Of a stretch of DNA of 64,000 nt, positions 18,395 to 26,822 are shown piece after piece (position 1 is the first letter of the stretch; every line of letters begins with the position of its first letter). This stretch comes from Hydrogenophaga taeniospiralis CCUG 15921. GTDB lineage: Bacteria > Pseudomonadota > Gammaproteobacteria > Burkholderiales > Burkholderiaceae_C. A program made the translations under genes and the position numbers. The DNA is taken from the NCBI RefSeq assembly GCF_001592305.1, contig NZ_BCWR01000005.1:466175-530174 (forward strand), given 5' to 3'. Under the pieces are notes generated by a model. That model was given only the letters and a program-made list of their open reading frames with translations, was not told where the DNA came from and searched no databases.

Positions 18395-18550
18395 GTGCAG
18401 GCCAAACTGGTTGCACGGGAAGCCCAGCAGGTGGTCAACCAGGTGATGCTCACCATGGGGCTGGAGCAGTCACAGCAGATGGCCACGGTGTTCGACGGCA
18501 TCACGCGCCACAACCCCGAAGGCGACGAAGCGCGGGCCTTGATCCGTGAC
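18395..18550 (+). pseudogene. Enoyl-CoA hydratase C-terminal remnant
   Basis: A short stretch with good high-GC codon use encodes a helical segment (VQAKLVAREAQQVVNQ..., MGLEQSQQMATVFDGITRHN). It resembles the C-terminal helix region of enoyl-CoA hydratases, where 'MGL...FDG(I/V)xRHxPEG' precedes the last helix. No start codon or N-terminal crotonase core exists upstream, where the DNA turns AT-rich, and the frame runs out shortly after. It is best read as the surviving end of a deleted hydratase gene. The family call is from memory of the motif and is moderate. Confidence 0.45.
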
Positions 18551-18705
18551 ATCGAGGCGCGCCGCCCGTCCCGAGCCGTTACAAGAAAAAATGCAAAACC
18601 GGCAACGGAAAGTACGGTTCATCCCGTTACCACTCTTACGGTCGCAGCAGGAATGTAAGCCGCATGGCCCTTAGCATGAACGCTTCACTTTTTGAAGGAG
18701 CTGGC

Positions 18706-19311
18706 ATGGCATTGCATTTTGGAAAACGCGAAACCGAACTACCCAAACCCCTGACCCAAGGCCAGACCCCACAGCGCTACGGAGCGGTCGGCAGCGGCGT
18801 TTCCACCCAGCCGCAAGCCCCGGCCCAGCCCCAGACCCCCGCAGCACCGGCCCCGGTGGCCAGCAGCGCTTCGATGGCGTCGAGCACCGTGGTGCCCGAG
18901 GGCGGCAGCAAGCTGACCGTGGGCCCGAACATCAAGCTCAAGGGCGTCGAAATCACCGACTGCGACACCTTGGTGGTGGAGGGTCTGGTGGAGGCCACGA
19001 TGGACTCGCGCGTGATCCAGATCGCCGAACAAGGGGCCTTCAAGGGCTCGGCCGAGATCGACATCGCCGAGATCCGCGGCGTGTTCGATGGCAACCTCAC
19101 GGTGCGCCAGAAGCTGGTGATCTACGCCACCGGCAAAGTGACCGGCAAGATCCGCTACGGCAAGGTCGTGATCGAAGAAGGCGGCCAGCTTTCGGGTGAT
19201 ATCGAATGCTCGGTGGCCTCGGCCGCCAAGGCTTCGGGCGGCTCCGCCAGCGCCGGCACAACCACCAGCGCCTCCGCCAGCAAGCCCGCCTCCATGCAGC
19301 TCGCGGCCTGA
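18706..19311 (+). CDS. Bactofilin (polymer-forming cytoskeletal protein)
   Basis: A 201-residue bactofilin. The core (about residues 77-165: VGPNIKLKGVEITDCDTLVVEGLVEATM through IEEGGQLSGDIEC) shows the regular hydrophobic/Gly pattern of the right-handed beta-helix that polymerises without nucleotide. Pro/Ala/Gln-rich and Ser/Ala-rich disordered tails flank it, as usual. The ATG at 18706 is chosen because GAAGGAG lies 7 nt upstream; an earlier in-frame ATG has none. A strong hairpin terminator follows. Bactofilins scaffold cell-shape or envelope complexes; the nearby exeA-like gene may be a functional neighbour but is separated by the terminator. Confidence 0.93.
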   Translation: MALHFGKRETELPKPLTQGQTPQRYGAVGSGVSTQPQAPAQPQTPAAPAPVASSASMASSTVVPEGGSKLTVGPNIKLKGVEITDCDTLVVEGLVEATMDSRVIQIAEQGAFKGSAEIDIAEIRGVFDGNLTVRQKLVIYATGKVTGKIRYGKVVIEEGGQLSGDIECSVASAAKASGGSASAGTTTSASASKPASMQLAA

Positions 19312-19338
19312 GCCAAGCCACTCTGCTGCCGCACCCTA

Positions 19339-19370
19339 CACGCCCGACCCGCCCGCGGTCGGGCGTGTTT
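19339..19370 (+). terminator. Rho-independent terminator after bactofilin gene
   Basis: Inverted repeat CACGCCCGACC / GGTCGGGCGTG with a 7-nt loop, followed by a short T run (TTT). It lies 28 bp after the bactofilin stop codon. Confidence 0.7.
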
Positions 19371-19403
19371 GCCCGGCCCTGAGGGGCCCGGTATGCTTGG
19401 ACC

Positions 19404-21134
19404 ATGTACGCCGAATACTTTGGTCTAAAACAAGAGCCTTTTTCGATAGCTCCCGATCCGCACTACCTCTTCATGAGTGAGCGCCATCGGGAGGCTTTGG
19501 CCCATCTGCTCTACGGCATCCGTGGTGGTGGTGGATTTGTATTGCTCAGCGGTGAAATTGGCGCGGGCAAGACCACCATCTGCCGTTGCTTCCTTGAGCA
19601 GTTGCCAAAGCACTGCCGGGTGGCCTACATCTTCAACCCCAAGTTGACGGTGTCAGACCTCCTGAAGACGATCTGCCACGAGTTCCAGATCCCGGTCCAG
19701 CACACAGGCATTGGCCCGGCCACGATCAAGGACCACCTTGATCCGCTCAACGAGTACCTGCTGGCCAGCCACGCCAAGGGCCAGCAGAATATCCTGATCA
19801 TTGACGAGGCACAAAACCTCACGCCTCACGTGCTGGAGCAGTTGCGGCTGCTGACCAACCTGGAAACCGCCGAGCGAAAGTTGCTGCAAGTGATCCTGAT
19901 TGGGCAACCCGAACTCCGCCAGATGGTTGCACGGCCGGAACTGGAGCAACTGGCGCAACGCGTCATTGCCCGGTTCCATCTGAGTGCACTCACCGAGATG
20001 GAGACCCGTCAGTACATTCAGCACCGGATGGGCATTGGCGGACTGCGTGGACCGATACCGTTTTCTGCGACGGCGCTGAAGCGCATTCACACCATCACGC
20101 GCGGCGTGCCCCGCCGCATCAACCTGCTCTGTGACCGCTCCCTCTTGGGCGCCTACGCCAATGGCTTGCCCCGTGTGGACCAGGCCGTGGTGAATAGGGC
20201 AGCAACCGAAGTGTTTGAATCCGAAGCCCTCCCCCCTTCAGCAACCCCTGTGTGGGTTCAGCGGTGGACCGCTGGCGCCAAAAACCTGCTGCTGGGCGCA
20301 TTGGGTGGAGGTATTGTCGCCGCTGCGCTGTTCTGGCTGTGGCACGGGTCGCCGGCTCCCTCGGGAAACATCAGCGAGCCCACATCGCCTACGGTGGCCG
20401 CATCACCACCAGCGACAAACCCGTCAACCACCACGCCAGTGCCGGCCCCCGCTGCCGCCTCAACACCGTCAGACGTCAGTGCCACCGATCCCGTCCCCGA
20501 CCCAACTGCACGGGTAGAAGCACCCCTGCCTTCCATCAGCCTGCCCACAGCCAGCGCTTTGCTGACCAGCGAACTCGCCGGATTGCGCGAATTGGGTGTG
20601 CTTTGGAGCAAACCGCTTGAAGGCGCCGACCCCTGTGCCAGCGCGTTGCGACTCGGCCTGCAATGTTTCCGGACCGATCGCATGACATTGCATGGCCTGA
20701 TTCAGATGGATCGCCCGGCGGTGCTCACCTTGTACCTTCCCGGCCATGACGGTCGCTGGGCCTTGCTGACGGCCATCACGCAGGACTCGGTCACGCTGCA
20801 TTCAGGATCTGAAGCATGGCGGCTTCCCCTGAGCGTGCTGGCCGACATCTGGCGAGGCGACTACGCCACACTGTGGCAGCATCCGCCGGGACACCAAGGA
20901 GTGCTTCGTCGGGGAGACGACGGTCCGGCAGGTGCTTGGCTGCGTCAGCAGCTCGACCAACTGGCGACGAATCAACCGATGATCGCATCGGCAAACAATT
21001 TGACAAGAAAAATTGAAGCGTTTCAGCGCAGCCAAGGCCTGGAAACAGACGGCCTGGCGGGTCCGATGACCTTCATGCAAATCAACCGGGTCAGCGGCGT
21101 GAAAGAGCCTCGCCTCAGGTCGCCAACCATCTGA
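19404..21134 (+). CDS. exeA: ExeA/GspA-type AAA ATPase with peptidoglycan-binding domain
   Basis: A 576-residue membrane ATPase. The N-terminal MYAEYFGLKQEPFSIAPDPHYLFMS is the signature of ExeA/GspA ATPases. Walker A GEIGAGKTT is at residues 50-58 and Walker B ILIIDEAQNL about 130-139, followed by the RINLLCDRSLLGAYA segment. One transmembrane helix lies near residues 292-312. Then come a Thr/Ala/Pro-rich periplasmic linker, a domain with a C39-like fold signature ('LYLPGHDGRWALLTAI'), and a C-terminal peptidoglycan-binding motif (KIEAFQRSQGLETDGLAGPMT). ExeA with ExeB helps the type II secretin through the peptidoglycan. gspB follows within 10 bp; other secretion genes are not in the window. 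Confidence 0.93.
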   Translation: MYAEYFGLKQEPFSIAPDPHYLFMSERHREALAHLLYGIRGGGGFVLLSGEIGAGKTTICRCFLEQLPKHCRVAYIFNPKLTVSDLLKTICHEFQIPVQHTGIGPATIKDHLDPLNEYLLASHAKGQQNILIIDEAQNLTPHVLEQLRLLTNLETAERKLLQVILIGQPELRQMVARPELEQLAQRVIARFHLSALTEMETRQYIQHRMGIGGLRGPIPFSATALKRIHTITRGVPRRINLLCDRSLLGAYANGLPRVDQAVVNRAATEVFESEALPPSATPVWVQRWTAGAKNLLLGALGGGIVAAALFWLWHGSPAPSGNISEPTSPTVAASPPATNPSTTTPVPAPAAASTPSDVSATDPVPDPTARVEAPLPSISLPTASALLTSELAGLRELGVLWSKPLEGADPCASALRLGLQCFRTDRMTLHGLIQMDRPAVLTLYLPGHDGRWALLTAITQDSVTLHSGSEAWRLPLSVLADIWRGDYATLWQHPPGHQGVLRRGDDGPAGAWLRQQLDQLATNQPMIASANNLTRKIEAFQRSQGLETDGLAGPMTFMQINRVSGVKEPRLRSPTI

Positions 21135-21143
21135 GGAACGCCC

Positions 21144-21848
21144 ATGTCCTACATTCTTGATGCGCTCAAACGCGCGGACGCCGAAAGAGAGCGCGAGCGT
21201 GGCCACGTGCCGGGCCTGCACAGCCACGGCACGGCCATCCAAGCCCGGACCGGCTCCCCGGCCATGGGCCGCCGCACGCTCATGCTCGGCGCCGCGGTGC
21301 TGGCGGTCGCTGCGGCACTGGTCTGGTGGTGGAATGGCCGCGCACCGGCCGCCCCACAGCCTGCCGCAGCGTCCACAGCCGCCTCCCAGATCGCCGCCCG
21401 GCTGGCCCTGGCGCCACCATCGCCACCACCCGCCTCCGCGCTGCCCATCCTGGCGCCCGAGCCCGCGCCCGTTCCCCCACCCGCTGTGCCACCTGCCCCG
21501 CTGCAAGCGCCTGTGGCCCTGCCGGTCGCCGCTCCGCCCGTGGCCACCCCAGTGCCCCCCGACACAGCGGCGCACAACCCCGATGTCGGCGTGCCGAAGC
21601 CGCCCACCCCCGCCACAGCCCCCGCGCGCCCCGCCAGCACGCTGCCCGTCTACGCCAGCGGCGTGGGCCCTGAAGTCAAGATCAGCGGCGCCACCTACTC
21701 CGAAAACCCGGCCCACCGCATGCTCATCGCCAACGGCCTGGTGCTGCACGAAGGCCAGGACATCGCGCCCGATCTCAAGCTGGAAGTGATCGGCCCTCGC
21801 GGCGCCGTGCTCAACCACCGAGGCACGCGCTACAACATCCAATACTGA
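21144..21848 (+). CDS. gspB: General secretion pathway protein GspB
   Basis: A 234-residue protein whose first residues MSYILDALKRADAERERERG are the conserved GspB start. A single transmembrane helix is at about 42-60, then a long Pro/Ala-rich periplasmic stretch (63-170), then the conserved C-terminal GspB/PulB domain (VKISGATYSENPAHRMLIANGLVLHEGQDI to the end). It pairs with ExeA in the inner membrane; the gene starts 9 bp after exeA. Together they aid secretin assembly in type II secretion. Confidence 0.93.
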   Translation: MSYILDALKRADAERERERGHVPGLHSHGTAIQARTGSPAMGRRTLMLGAAVLAVAAALVWWWNGRAPAAPQPAAASTAASQIAARLALAPPSPPPASALPILAPEPAPVPPPAVPPAPLQAPVALPVAAPPVATPVPPDTAAHNPDVGVPKPPTPATAPARPASTLPVYASGVGPEVKISGATYSENPAHRMLIANGLVLHEGQDIAPDLKLEVIGPRGAVLNHRGTRYNIQY

Positions 21849-21859
21849 GGCACACCGTG

Positions 21860-22498
21860 ATGGACAAGCCCCCCGTGCTGCTCGTTGACCGGTTGAGTTT
21901 CGGCTGGCCCGGCCGGACCCTGTTCCAGGAACTGAGCTTCAACATCCCGCCGGGCGTCAGCCTGATTCGTGGCGACGATGGTTGCGGCAAGAGCACCCTG
22001 CTGGGTCTGATGGCGGGCGACCTGCAGGCCCAGGGCGGCACGCTCAGCGTGCACGGCGTGCGGCTGGACCAGCATCACGATGCCTACCGCCAGCAGGTGT
22101 TCTGGATCGATCCGCAGACCGAAGCGCACGACGCCATCAGCGCCGCCGGCTACCTGGACAGCCTGAGCCACCACTACCCCGCCTTCAGCCGCGCCGCACT
22201 CACCGAGCTGGTGGCGGGCTTCACACTGCGACCCCATCTGGACAAGCCGCTGTACATGCTCTCGGCCGGCAGCAAACGCAAGGTCTGGCTCTGCGCCGCG
22301 TTTGCCGCTGGCACCGCGCTCACGCTGATCGACCAGCCCTTTGCGGCACTCGATGCACCGTCCATCCGCTTCTTGCTGGAGCTGCTGCAGGACGCGGCCG
22401 ATCACCCCAGCCGGGCCTGGGTGCTGGCGGACTATCTGGCCCCCGAAGGTGTGCCGCTGGCCCGGGTCCTCACCCTGGGCGAAACGCCGGGCGGCTGA
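21860..22498 (+). CDS. Orphan ABC-type ATPase
   Basis: A 212-residue ABC nucleotide-binding protein. Walker A GDDGCGKST is at about residues 39-47, the signature is degenerate (LSAGSKRK), and Walker B TLIDQP lacks the usual catalytic Glu (Gln or Pro at that place). No permease gene is adjacent. The 11-bp gap after gspB suggests co-transcription with exeA-gspB. An in-frame GTG lies one codon before the ATG. The lost Glu and atypical signature suggest weak hydrolysis or a regulatory role; the partner is unknown. Confidence 0.8.
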   Translation: MDKPPVLLVDRLSFGWPGRTLFQELSFNIPPGVSLIRGDDGCGKSTLLGLMAGDLQAQGGTLSVHGVRLDQHHDAYRQQVFWIDPQTEAHDAISAAGYLDSLSHHYPAFSRAALTELVAGFTLRPHLDKPLYMLSAGSKRKVWLCAAFAAGTALTLIDQPFAALDAPSIRFLLELLQDAADHPSRAWVLADYLAPEGVPLARVLTLGETPGG

Positions 22499-22525
22499 GG
22501 CCGGGTTTCACTTCAAGCGTCCCTG

Positions 22526-23191
22526 CTATTCGGCGCCCCGCCATGTTCCCGTGGCCATGTAGATGCCACCCATCATCCAGCTGTTGTCCACATCGACCGC
22601 GCCCAGCTGATCGGCCAGACCGCTCCAGGGTTGCCCCAGGCCGTCCATCGTGGTGACCGAATACAGCGCCGCCCCCAGCACGAACAGGTTCACCGGCCAG
22701 GCCCACAGCGGCGCCCACTGCAGCCCGGTGGCGACCACGCGCGCGCCGGGCTTGAGGTGGCGCAGTATGTTGGCGATGGCCTCGGGGCACCGCAGCACGT
22801 CGTGCGTGAAATGAAACAGGGCCGCATCGGCCAGCGCGTCCAGCCGCGCCGTTTCGGCGGGCGCCTGGATCAGGCTCACATGGCGCCAGCCCTGCGCGGC
22901 GACACGCTCGCGGGCCTTGTCCATCATCTCGGGGCATTGTTCGATGCCCACGATGCGACCTTTCCGGCCCACCGCGTCGTCCAGCAAGGCAAAGCTCAGG
23001 CCGGTGCCACAGCCCACGTCCAGCACGGTGGCACCGCGGCTCAGGTTCAGGTGCCCGATGGCCTCTCGGCGCAAGGGTTCGAACAGCGCCAGCTCCCTGT
23101 CGTAGTCATTGGCGCGTGAGCGGTATTGCGCCAGGGCCGCTCGGCGGTCGGGCTGCCGATGGTGCGGCGTGGAAACAGGGGATTTGGGCAT
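22526..23191 (-). CDS. Class I SAM-dependent methyltransferase
   Basis: A 221-residue Rossmann-fold methyltransferase (Methyltransf_11/25 type). Motif I is VLDVGCGTGLSFALL at about residues 56-70, the acidic loop is VGIEQCPEMMDKAR, and motif III/IV is ALFHFTHDVLRCPEAIANILRHLKPGARVVATGLQW. The last third has two hydrophobic stretches (LWAWPVNLFVLGAALYSV), unusual for a soluble methyltransferase and suggesting a membrane-associated or lipid-like substrate. It stands alone, converging on the ABC ATPase gene. Substrate unknown. Confidence 0.87.
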   Translation of the reverse strand: MPKSPVSTPHHRQPDRRAALAQYRSRANDYDRELALFEPLRREAIGHLNLSRGATVLDVGCGTGLSFALLDDAVGRKGRIVGIEQCPEMMDKARERVAAQGWRHVSLIQAPAETARLDALADAALFHFTHDVLRCPEAIANILRHLKPGARVVATGLQWAPLWAWPVNLFVLGAALYSVTTMDGLGQPWSGLADQLGAVDVDNSWMMGGIYMATGTWRGAE

Positions 23192-23328
23192 GAAACTCCA
23201 GCAGGGTTGCCGGGTTCAGCATAGGGCCCCCATGGTGCAGCGGCAAGGGCTGGGCGGGCGCCGTTGTTACCAACTGTCGGGACCGCTCAACGGGCCACCC
23301 TCTGCGGTGGGTGCAGCCCCCAAACGAC

Positions 23329-23355
23329 AAAAGCCGGAATCGGGTTCCGGCTTTT
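23329..23355 (-). terminator. Bidirectional Rho-independent terminator
   Basis: AAAAGCCGGAA-N5-TTCCGGCTTTT, a perfect 11-bp stem with a U-tract on either strand, 20 bp after the stop codon of the minus-strand lipoprotein gene. Confidence 0.9.
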
Positions 23356-23375
23356 GGGCAGTGGGGGGTTGCGAA

Positions 23376-23825
23376 TCAGTTGTGGATGGCGTTGGACGCC
23401 ACCTTGAGGCCTGCCGTGTCGCAGGTCAGCAATTCCAGCGCATTGATGCGATTGAAATAGCCTTTGGACAGCGTCTGGTATTGCTTCAGCTCTTCACGCG
23501 AGACATAAGAAAGAATCAATTCTTCCTTCTCCTGGTGCGAAACCGGTTTGTTCAGCAAGCGGTTGGCACGGCTGTCAAAGCAGGCTTCGGCGGTCAGGTG
23601 CTTGTAGGCCAGGTCTTCCTGGTATTGCCGCTGGGCAACGGTTTTTTCGATGGTGTGCTTGTACAAGGCCACATAGGCACTCGCGGCCTCATTCACGTCG
23701 GAGTGCGAAAACCGGGTGATGTTGGCGTCGAATCCTTCGGCCACGGCCGGGTTCGTCACGGGTGTGGAGCAAGCGGCCAGGCCAGCCAGAGCGGCCATTG
23801 ACAAAACCCATTTGGCGTATTTCAT
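23376..23825 (-). CDS. Hypothetical lipoprotein
   Basis: A 149-residue protein with a lipoprotein signal (MKYAKWVLSMAALAGLAAC, Cys19) followed by STPV, so probably an outer-membrane-anchored periplasmic protein. The mature part is helical and charged with two Cys residues (ACFDSR and LTCDTAG) that could form a disulfide. An AAGGG lies about 9 nt before the ATG. It has its own terminator, so it is a single-gene unit. No family recognised. Confidence 0.8.
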   Translation of the reverse strand: MKYAKWVLSMAALAGLAACSTPVTNPAVAEGFDANITRFSHSDVNEAASAYVALYKHTIEKTVAQRQYQEDLAYKHLTAEACFDSRANRLLNKPVSHQEKEELILSYVSREELKQYQTLSKGYFNRINALELLTCDTAGLKVASNAIHN

Positions 23826-24065
23826 GCTATTACCCTTTCAATTGGATCAATGTGCCTATGCGGAGCGATTCTTCCCATCCACACAATCCAACTATCGGCA
23901 GGGCAGCTGACAAATTAAACGAATAAGAGAACATTTTTTCGGCTAATCCAATGGTATTCATCAGAGCCCTGCAACCCACCAGAATGCATTAAAAAAACAG
24001 GCGGTCGAATAAACAAAAGGCCCGGGGTCCACGGGGCGGGCCGGTCGGGGGCGCAGAATGCGTGG

Positions 24066-24926
24066 ATGAAAGCACCCCCCAGACTCCAGTCGCTGATCGA
24101 AGAAGGCCTGATCGACACCGTGGTGCGTCAGCTCATGAGCGGCAAGGAGGCCATGGTGTACGTGGTGCGCTGCGGTGACGAGACGCGCTGCGCCAAGATC
24201 TACAAGGAAGCCACGCAGCGCAGCTTTCGCCAGGCGGTGGACTACACCGAGAACCGCCGCGTGAAGAACTCACGCCAGGCCCGCGCCATGGCCAAGGGCA
24301 CGAAGTTCGGCCGCCAGGCGCAGGAAGCCGCCTGGCAAAGCGCCGAGGTGGACGCGCTGTACCGCCTGGCCGCTGCCGGCGTGCGGGTGCCGCAGCCCCA
24401 CAACTTTCACGACGGCGTGCTGCTGATGGAGCTGGTGACCGACGCCCACGGCGACGCCGCGCCGCGCCTGAACGACGTGTCATTCACACCCGAGGCCGCG
24501 CGCGCCCACCACGCCACGCTGCTGGTGGAGGTGGTGCGCATGCTGGGCGCGGGCGTCGTGCATGGCGACCTGTCGGAATTCAACATCCTGCTGGGCCATG
24601 TGGACGGCGCCGATGGCCCGGTGATCATCGACCTGCCGCAGGCGGTGGACGCCGCGGGCAACAACCACGCCCAGCGCATGCTGCTGCGCGACGTGGCCAA
24701 CCTGCGCGACTTCTTCGGCCAGTTCGCGCCCGAGCTGCTGGCCACCTCCCACGGCCCCGAGATCTGGGACCTGTACCAGCGCGGCATGCTCGACACCGAC
24801 GTGGCACTGACGGGCCACTTTGCGCGCCCACAAGGCGCGGTGGACCTGGGCGGCGTGCTGCGCGAAATTGGCGACGCGCAGGCCGAGGAACAGGCGCGGC
24901 GCTTGCGCATGCAGTCCGCGGCATAG
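24066..24926 (+). CDS. RIO-family serine protein kinase
   Basis: A 286-residue RIO1-type atypical protein kinase. Present are the flexible-loop segment SGKEAMVYVV (about residues 25-34), the ATP-binding lysine in CAKIYKE, the RIO-specific stretch NRRVKNSRQARAMAKGTKFGRQ, the catalytic loop HGDLSEFNILL (about 162-172) and the metal-binding IIDLPQAV. All key residues (Asp in HGDLSEFN, Asp in IDLPQ) are intact, so it should be active. In eukaryotes and archaea RIO1 matures the small ribosomal subunit; the bacterial role is not settled. It is monocistronic. Confidence 0.92.
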   Translation: MKAPPRLQSLIEEGLIDTVVRQLMSGKEAMVYVVRCGDETRCAKIYKEATQRSFRQAVDYTENRRVKNSRQARAMAKGTKFGRQAQEAAWQSAEVDALYRLAAAGVRVPQPHNFHDGVLLMELVTDAHGDAAPRLNDVSFTPEAARAHHATLLVEVVRMLGAGVVHGDLSEFNILLGHVDGADGPVIIDLPQAVDAAGNNHAQRMLLRDVANLRDFFGQFAPELLATSHGPEIWDLYQRGMLDTDVALTGHFARPQGAVDLGGVLREIGDAQAEEQARRLRMQSAA

Positions 24927-24947
24927 CCCGGCTGGCCCCCGGGCCCG

Positions 24948-25892
24948 TCAGCCGGGGGGATGCTGTGCCGACTGAAGCGGGCCGTTGCCCAAGGCCGCCA
25001 GAACGTGGTCGATGAACACTCGCACTTTCAGCGGCATGTGCCGGTTGGCGGGATAGATGAGCGAGAACGGCCGTGAGCGCCCCGCGTAAGGCTGCAGCAG
25101 TTCAACAAGCTCGCCGCGCGCCAGGTCTTCCTCCACGATGAACCGGTAGGTCTGCAGCAAGCCCGCGCCGGCGCGCGCCAGGGTGACCACACCCAGCAGG
25201 TCCTCCGAGCAAGTGAACCCCCCGTCCGTGTTCACATCGATGTCCTGCCCGTCCAGGCGAAAGGCCCAGGGCACCCTTTGGCCGGTGGCGGGCAGCACGA
25301 ACTGGATGCACTCGTGCTGCGCCAGGTCGTCCAGCGTCACAGGTCGCCCGGCCTGCGCCAGGTATTCGGGCGCGGCCACCACCACCAGCGCCGCGTCCAT
25401 CAACTTGCGGGCGACCAGGCCCGAGTCGGGTTGCGCGCGTGCGCGCACGGCCAGGTCGAAGCCATCCGCGATGAAGTCCACGTTGCGGTTGCTCAGATGC
25501 ACCTCGACCTGCACCTGCGGGTAGCGGCGGCGAAAACCCGGCAGCAGGCGCAACACGCCGTGGTGCCCCAGGGTGGTGGGCACGCTGATGCGCAGCACAC
25601 CCGCCGGCGCCGCCTGGCGGCCCGTCAGCTCGCGCTCGGCCTCCACCAGCTGGTTGAGCGCCTGTCTGCACTGCGCCAGGTAGGCCCGACCTCCCTCGGT
25701 CAGGCGGATCCGGCGGGTGCTGCGCACGAACAGGCGCACCTGCAAGCGCGCCTCCAGCCGTCCGATGGCCCGGCTGACTGCCGCAGGCGTGAGACCGGCC
25801 TGCGTCGCGGCAGCGGTAAAGCTTTCCAGCTCCGCCGCCAGGCAGAAAAGCTCGATGCTGCCGAGCATCACCGGGTCGAATTGCCGGGCCAT
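24948..25892 (-). CDS. LysR-family transcriptional regulator
   Basis: A 314-residue LysR regulator. The N-terminal HTH (FCLAAELESFTAAATQAGLTPAAVSRAIGRLEARLQVRLFVRSTRRIRLTEGG region, about residues 15-66) and a two-lobe effector domain (VLRISVPTTLGHH onward) are canonical. It resembles the CrgA/DmlR-like group. It is divergent from the flavoprotein-tautomerase-NTF2 operon at 25998, with inverted repeats in the 105-bp gap, so it most likely controls that operon and itself. Ligand unknown. Confidence 0.92.
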   Translation of the reverse strand: MARQFDPVMLGSIELFCLAAELESFTAAATQAGLTPAAVSRAIGRLEARLQVRLFVRSTRRIRLTEGGRAYLAQCRQALNQLVEAERELTGRQAAPAGVLRISVPTTLGHHGVLRLLPGFRRRYPQVQVEVHLSNRNVDFIADGFDLAVRARAQPDSGLVARKLMDAALVVVAAPEYLAQAGRPVTLDDLAQHECIQFVLPATGQRVPWAFRLDGQDIDVNTDGGFTCSEDLLGVVTLARAGAGLLQTYRFIVEEDLARGELVELLQPYAGRSRPFSLIYPANRHMPLKVRVFIDHVLAALGNGPLQSAQHPPG

Positions 25893-25894
25893 GA

Positions 25895-25941
25895 ATTACT
25901 CCATGTAATGAATGAATTGAAGCGAAGGCAGTTTATCTGCC
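25895..25941. promoter_or_regulatory. Candidate LysR operators in a divergent promoter region
   Basis: Two inverted repeats lie between the divergent genes: ATTACTCCATGTAAT (25895-25909, ATTAC-N5-GTAAT, a LysR-type T-N11-A box) starting 2 bp from the regulator's ATG, and GGCAG-TTTAT-CTGCC (25927-25941). The first fits autorepression by its position; the second could be the activation site of the operon. Confidence 0.6.
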
Positions 25942-25997
25942 TGAATGAAGTCAATAACCTTGCGCTCTCCCATCAACAAGGACAAGGAACCCAGGCA

Positions 25998-26552
25998 ATG
26001 ACCTCCCCGATCAGCATCGTGTTTCACAGTGGCTACGGCCACACGGCCAAAGTGGCGCAAGCGGTGGCCCAAGGCAGCGGCGCCACGCTGCTGGCCATCA
26101 ACGAGCAGGGCGAGCTGCCGCCCGAGGGCTGGGACAGCCTGGCGGCATCGCGCGCCATCGTGTTTGGCTCGCCCACCTACATGGGCAGCGTCAGCTGGCA
26201 GTTCAAGAAATTCATGGATACCAGCTCAGCCGTCTGGGCCCGCCAGGGCTGGAAGGACAAGCTCGCCGCGGGCTTCACCAACAGTGCCGGCATCAACGGC
26301 GACAAGCTGTCCACCCTGCACACGCTGTTCACGCTGTCGCAGCAACACGCCATGCTCTGGGTGAGCACGGGAATGATGCCCAGCAACGCCAAGGCCTCGG
26401 CGCGTGACGACGTCAACTACCTGGCCTCTTTCGCCGGCCTGATGACGGCTACCCCGGCGGACGCGACGCCCGACGAGATGGTCGCCGGGGACCTCGAGAC
26501 GGCACGGTTGTTCGGGCAACGCATCGCCGACTCGGTCCGGCGCCTGGGTTGA
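25998..26552 (+). CDS. Flavodoxin-fold NAD(P)H oxidoreductase (WrbA-like)
   Basis: A 184-residue flavodoxin-like protein. The start SIVFHSGYGHTAKVAQAVAQG is the FMN phosphate loop, and the FGSPTYMGSVSWQFKKFMD segment is the second flavin loop typical of WrbA/flavodoxin-like quinone oxidoreductases. WrbA itself is about 198 residues. It is the first gene of a three-gene unit (flavoprotein, tautomerase, NTF2-like), with 11 bp to the next ORF's ATG, divergent from a LysR regulator. The operon could handle quinones or aromatic intermediates, but no substrate is supported. Confidence 0.87.
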   Translation: MTSPISIVFHSGYGHTAKVAQAVAQGSGATLLAINEQGELPPEGWDSLAASRAIVFGSPTYMGSVSWQFKKFMDTSSAVWARQGWKDKLAAGFTNSAGINGDKLSTLHTLFTLSQQHAMLWVSTGMMPSNAKASARDDVNYLASFAGLMTATPADATPDEMVAGDLETARLFGQRIADSVRRLG

Positions 26553-26563
26553 AGGAGGTCCAC

Positions 26564-26767
26564 ATGCCTTACGTCAACATCAAGGTCACGCGCGAAGGCG
26601 TGACGCGCGAACAGAAAGCCGAGCTCATCGCCGGGGTGACAGACCTGCTGACACGGGTGCTGCAGAAGAACCCGGCCTTGACGCATGTGGTCATCGATGA
26701 AGTGGATCTGGACAACTGGGGACTGGGCGGCCTGACGGTGACCGAGTTCCGCCGGGGCAAGCCATGA
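26564..26767 (+). CDS. 4-oxalocrotonate tautomerase family protein
   Basis: A 67-residue tautomerase. After Met removal, Pro1 (MPYVNIKVTREGVTREQK) would be the catalytic base, as in 4-OT and related enzymes. The rest shows the family's beta-alpha-beta pattern (AELIAGVTDLLTRVL, VVIDEVDLDNWGLGG). The ATG at 26564 was chosen for the Pro1 and for the perfect AAGGAGG 5-6 nt upstream; an earlier in-frame start would bury the proline. The stop codon is the TGA at the start of a 60-bp repeat that also carries the next gene's ATG (ATGA overlap). Substrate unknown. Confidence 0.9.
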   Translation: MPYVNIKVTREGVTREQKAELIAGVTDLLTRVLQKNPALTHVVIDEVDLDNWGLGGLTVTEFRRGKP

Positions 26768-26822
26768 GCGCCGCGCCGGGCCGTTCCCAAGCAAGCTCGC
26801 ACCGCAGCCCGCAGGGCGAAGG
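26763..26822 (+). repeat. 60-bp dispersed repeat, copy 1
   Basis: A 60-bp sequence identical (60/60) to the reverse complement of 28109-28168. It begins with CATGAGCGCCGCGCC and ends with GCCCGCAGGGCGAAGG, a GC-rich stretch with a CCCGCAGGG-type arm. It supplies the stop of the tautomerase gene and the first 19 or so codons of the following ORF. Confidence 0.9.

Noticed and set aside
19404..22498. A complete type II secretion locus
   Set aside because: Only exeA and gspB are present; no gspC-N genes follow, and the next gene is an ABC ATPase.
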